14,732 bases of DNA, taken from assembly GCA_050015815.1 (NCBI GenBank), contig JBEKAR010000029.1:1-14732 (forward strand), in the 5' to 3' direction. The notes under the pieces are model-generated. The model worked only from the letters and a program-made list of their open reading frames with translations, had not been told where the DNA came from and searched no databases. Of the stretch, positions 13,151 to 14,732 are shown piece by piece. Positions within the stretch are counted from its first letter, which is position 1. Each line of letters starts with the position of its first letter. A program made the translations under genes and the position numbers. The stretch comes from JAJRAL01 sp050015815 (lineage in GTDB: Archaea > Thermoplasmatota > Thermoplasmata > Methanomassiliicoccales > UBA472).

Positions 13151-13875
13151 CAGACGAAATAGAACTTCGTCCGGTATTTCAAGGATATGTTCGCCATCGC
13201 TTCCAGGCGGTCGAGGACTCCCTTGTAGCGGTTCACCATGACCTTGCCTTCTGCTGGCAGCTTCTCCCGGAGTATCTTCACCTCCCGGATGAGCTCCTCC
13301 GCGTCGGCCGGTCCGAACGTCTTCTTCGCCCTGCTGCTCTCGACCACGTTCGCGATGATGCTCGCGCCGTACTTCGAGGCGATCTCCGGCAGTTTCGAGT
13401 TCTCCGGGCCGAAGTCCCCGATGCAGCCTCGTCCCTTGTCCCAGGACATGCCGCACTTCTTGCACGTCTCGGCCATGTCCTCGAACGAGACCATGTCCCA
13501 ACCGGTGAGCCGGTCGTCCGGCGATGACTTCGCGATGATCTGTCGCGCCACCTCGGACGGCGCCTTGTCGACGAAGACCCAGCCGGTATAGTTCCGCGTG
13601 GCGTGGGGCAGCAGCTTCGCCCTGTCCGCCTCGTTCTTGATCTTTTCGACATAGATCATCTCTGCTTCTGGGGCGAGGCGGTTGCGCTTGAAGAACGCCT
13701 CCCACTCCGTCCCCAGGGCCTTCTTCGCCTCCGGCCCGGCGATGACCGCGTCGAACTCGGCGTATTGCTCGTATCCTTTGATGTCGGGCAGATAGACCTT
13801 GACGAAAGTTGTCTTGGATGCCTTGCACAGCGAGGCGTCGGAATCGACCTCGCAGATCGCGATGCTTATTCCCAT
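13150..13875 (-). CDS. Cysteine-containing protein of unknown function, coupled to PadR
   Basis: The gene encodes 241 residues with a well-placed Shine-Dalgarno (AAGGAG, nine to ten bases before the ATG at 13875) and a TATA box (ATAAATAAG) further up. I do not recognise the family. The N-terminal part has a C8/C17 pair (ICEVDSDASLC). The middle (about 41-115) is mixed alpha/beta. A CxxC-x9-C cluster lies at C138, C141 and C151 (CKKCGMSWDKGRGC), next to DFGPENSKL. The C-terminal 60 residues are charged helices (ELIREVKILREKL) and end in KFYFV. No signal peptide or membrane segment is seen, so it is cytoplasmic. The cysteines could bind zinc or an iron-sulfur cluster. It is first in an operon with PadR, so it may be a stress- or ligand-induced protein that PadR controls. 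Confidence 0.75.
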   Translation of the reverse strand: MGISIAICEVDSDASLCKASKTTFVKVYLPDIKGYEQYAEFDAVIAGPEAKKALGTEWEAFFKRNRLAPEAEMIYVEKIKNEADRAKLLPHATRNYTGWVFVDKAPSEVARQIIAKSSPDDRLTGWDMVSFEDMAETCKKCGMSWDKGRGCIGDFGPENSKLPEIASKYGASIIANVVESSRAKKTFGPADAEELIREVKILREKLPAEGKVMVNRYKGVLDRLEAMANISLKYRTKFYFV

Positions 13876-13884
13876 CTCAGAACG

Positions 13885-13930
13885 CTCCTTTGCTAGTGGG
13901 CTCCGGCTAGCATCGAGTCCTTATTTATGG
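13885..13930 (-). promoter_or_regulatory. Promoter and ribosome binding site of the unknown/PadR operon
   Basis: The minus strand has CCATAAATAAGG at 13919-13930 as TATA box and AAGGAG at 13885-13890 as Shine-Dalgarno. The TATA centre is about 50 bases before the ATG at 13875, predicting a leader of about 23 bases with a conventional ribosome binding site. Confidence 0.55.
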
Positions 13931-14043
13931 ATTCCGAGGGGGTGCCCGCCCCTGCTCTCTGGATTCCAGGGACGGAGGCGGCTGGCGGCAAGCATAAGTA
14001 ATCATCAGGATGATGGTGGACGAGCGAGGAGAGCAGCACGTCC

Positions 14044-14718
14044 ATGGAGCGCATCTCGACGGGCATCGCCGGACTGGATTCCGCGACCGGCGGATTCCTA
14101 AGAGGGCGGAGCGCTCTCGTCGCCGGACGTTCCGGCACGGGCAAGACGATCATGGCGCTGCAGTTCGCGGCTGCGGCCTGCGCGGCGGGACGCGGCGTGA
14201 CATACGTCGCGGTGCGCGAGCGACGCGAGGATCTAATCGAGCAGGCGAGCGCGTTCGGTTGGCCCATCGAGGATTATGAGGTGAAGAAGCTCATTAGTAT
14301 CCTGCCGGTGCGGGACCTGCACAACGATCCGACGTTTCACACCTACGGGCAGGAGGGCGGCTTCAATCCCCTCCTCGAGATGATCGGGCAAGACCAGGAA
14401 GTCGTCGTCATCGACAACCTCGGGGCTCTCGCGCTGGACATGACCCTCCTCCACTTCCGGCAGCAGATCGACTACTTGCTCGGGTCGTTCTCCTCGCGGA
14501 ACGTCACCACCCTGGTCGTTTGTGACGAGGGGATGGTGCACCGCTTCGGAGAAGTGGTCGAGCAGGTGTTCGACGTCATCATACGCCTGGGGAAGAAGGA
14601 TAGCCAGTTCGTCGACCGACGGGAGCGCCAGCTCGAGATCGCGAAGATGCGCTTCACCGACGCGCCGATCGATCCGCTTCCGTTCCGCATCGGTAAGTCA
14701 GGCATCGAGCTTCTCTGA
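14044..14718 (+). CDS. KaiC-like RecA-superfamily ATPase, single domain
   Basis: This 224-residue protein begins at ATG 14044 with the family's ERISTGIAGLDSATGGFLRG. Walker A is GRSGTGKT (28-35), and Walker B is EVVVIDNLGAL. The FGW motif after the first strand (EQASAFGWPIED) is typical of KaiC/RadA-like archaeal ATPases. The length corresponds to one KaiC domain, as in the many archaeal single-domain homologues thought to act in signal transduction. At the position of the KaiC catalytic pair (FEE) the protein has VRE (R58, E59), so one acidic residue is replaced by arginine. Partner genes are not in the window. It is divergent from the unknown/PadR operon, and a GAGGAG about ten bases upstream may serve as Shine-Dalgarno. 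A GCATAAGTAATC at about 13991-14002 could be its TATA box. Confidence 0.88.
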   Translation: MERISTGIAGLDSATGGFLRGRSALVAGRSGTGKTIMALQFAAAACAAGRGVTYVAVRERREDLIEQASAFGWPIEDYEVKKLISILPVRDLHNDPTFHTYGQEGGFNPLLEMIGQDQEVVVIDNLGALALDMTLLHFRQQIDYLLGSFSSRNVTTLVVCDEGMVHRFGEVVEQVFDVIIRLGKKDSQFVDRRERQLEIAKMRFTDAPIDPLPFRIGKSGIELL

Positions 14719-14732
14719 GCTCACTCGATGAC

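Noticed and set aside
13151..13828. Long N-terminal extension of the PadR frame
   Set aside because: The frame is open upstream only as an alternative frame of the 241-residue protein. PadR homology starts at the ATG at 13150.

Overview
The window looks archaeal. AT-rich TATA-type boxes (TTTATC, TTTAAATA, TATATA, ATAAATAAG) lie roughly 25-35 bases before several starts, so many transcripts would be leaderless or have very short leaders. Starts include GTG and possibly CTG. The gene set (a KaiC/RadA-like single-domain ATPase, the remnant of an archaeal-type AAA ATPase, a small CBS protein, PadR and ribbon-helix-helix regulators) also fits archaea. By eye the DNA is GC-rich. A Thermoplasmatota-type euryarchaeon is my best guess, held with low confidence. 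I found no rRNA, tRNA, CRISPR array, insertion sequence or phage gene.

Layout. 1-701, minus strand: a Rieske ferredoxin cut by the window edge, preceded by a two-helix small membrane protein. 846-1679, plus: a TM1586-type nitroreductase, convergent with an APC amino-acid permease (1689-3191, minus), which is preceded by a five-helix membrane protein of unknown function (3335-3841, minus). 3842-4313 is non-coding but structured (inverted repeats, a 10-bp hairpin, a 12-bp palindrome). It ends in a TATA box enclosed by an inverted repeat directly before a GNAT acetyltransferase (4314-4934). 4935-5743 holds only the frameshifted C-terminal remnant of an archaeal ATPase (5041-5498, minus). Then come a 1-Cys peroxiredoxin (5744-6226, plus); a two-gene minus-strand operon of a ribbon-helix-helix regulator and a SHOCT membrane protein (6995-6301); and, divergent from it, a thioredoxin-type arsenate reductase (7142-7579) whose only possible start in frame appears to be CTG. 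An unrecognised helical protein (7671-8063) converges on a class I aminotransferase (8079-9242, minus).

9355-11433, minus: a two-gene ABC-2 exporter (permease and ATPase) transcribed divergently from a ThiF/MoeB/HesA-type E1-like enzyme (11551-12297). This enzyme keeps the adenylation and zinc residues but lacks the usual catalytic cysteine. It converges with a two-CBS-domain protein (12299-12732, minus) that carries an apparent single-base frameshift near its end. Next, on the minus strand, an operon encodes a cysteine-containing protein of unknown function (13150-13875) and a PadR regulator (12806-13150). It is divergent from a KaiC-like RecA-fold ATPase (14044-14718).

Peroxiredoxin, arsenate reductase, Rieske ferredoxin and nitroreductase suggest redox and toxic-oxyanion handling, but they are separately transcribed and not one operon. 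I see no clearly new multi-gene defence or mobile system. The most unusual points are the arsC CTG start, the 16-base element shared by two promoters, the RHH/SHOCT pair with a Met/Trp-rich tail, the cysteine protein/PadR pair, the Cys-less E1 enzyme and the structured 470-base intergenic region.
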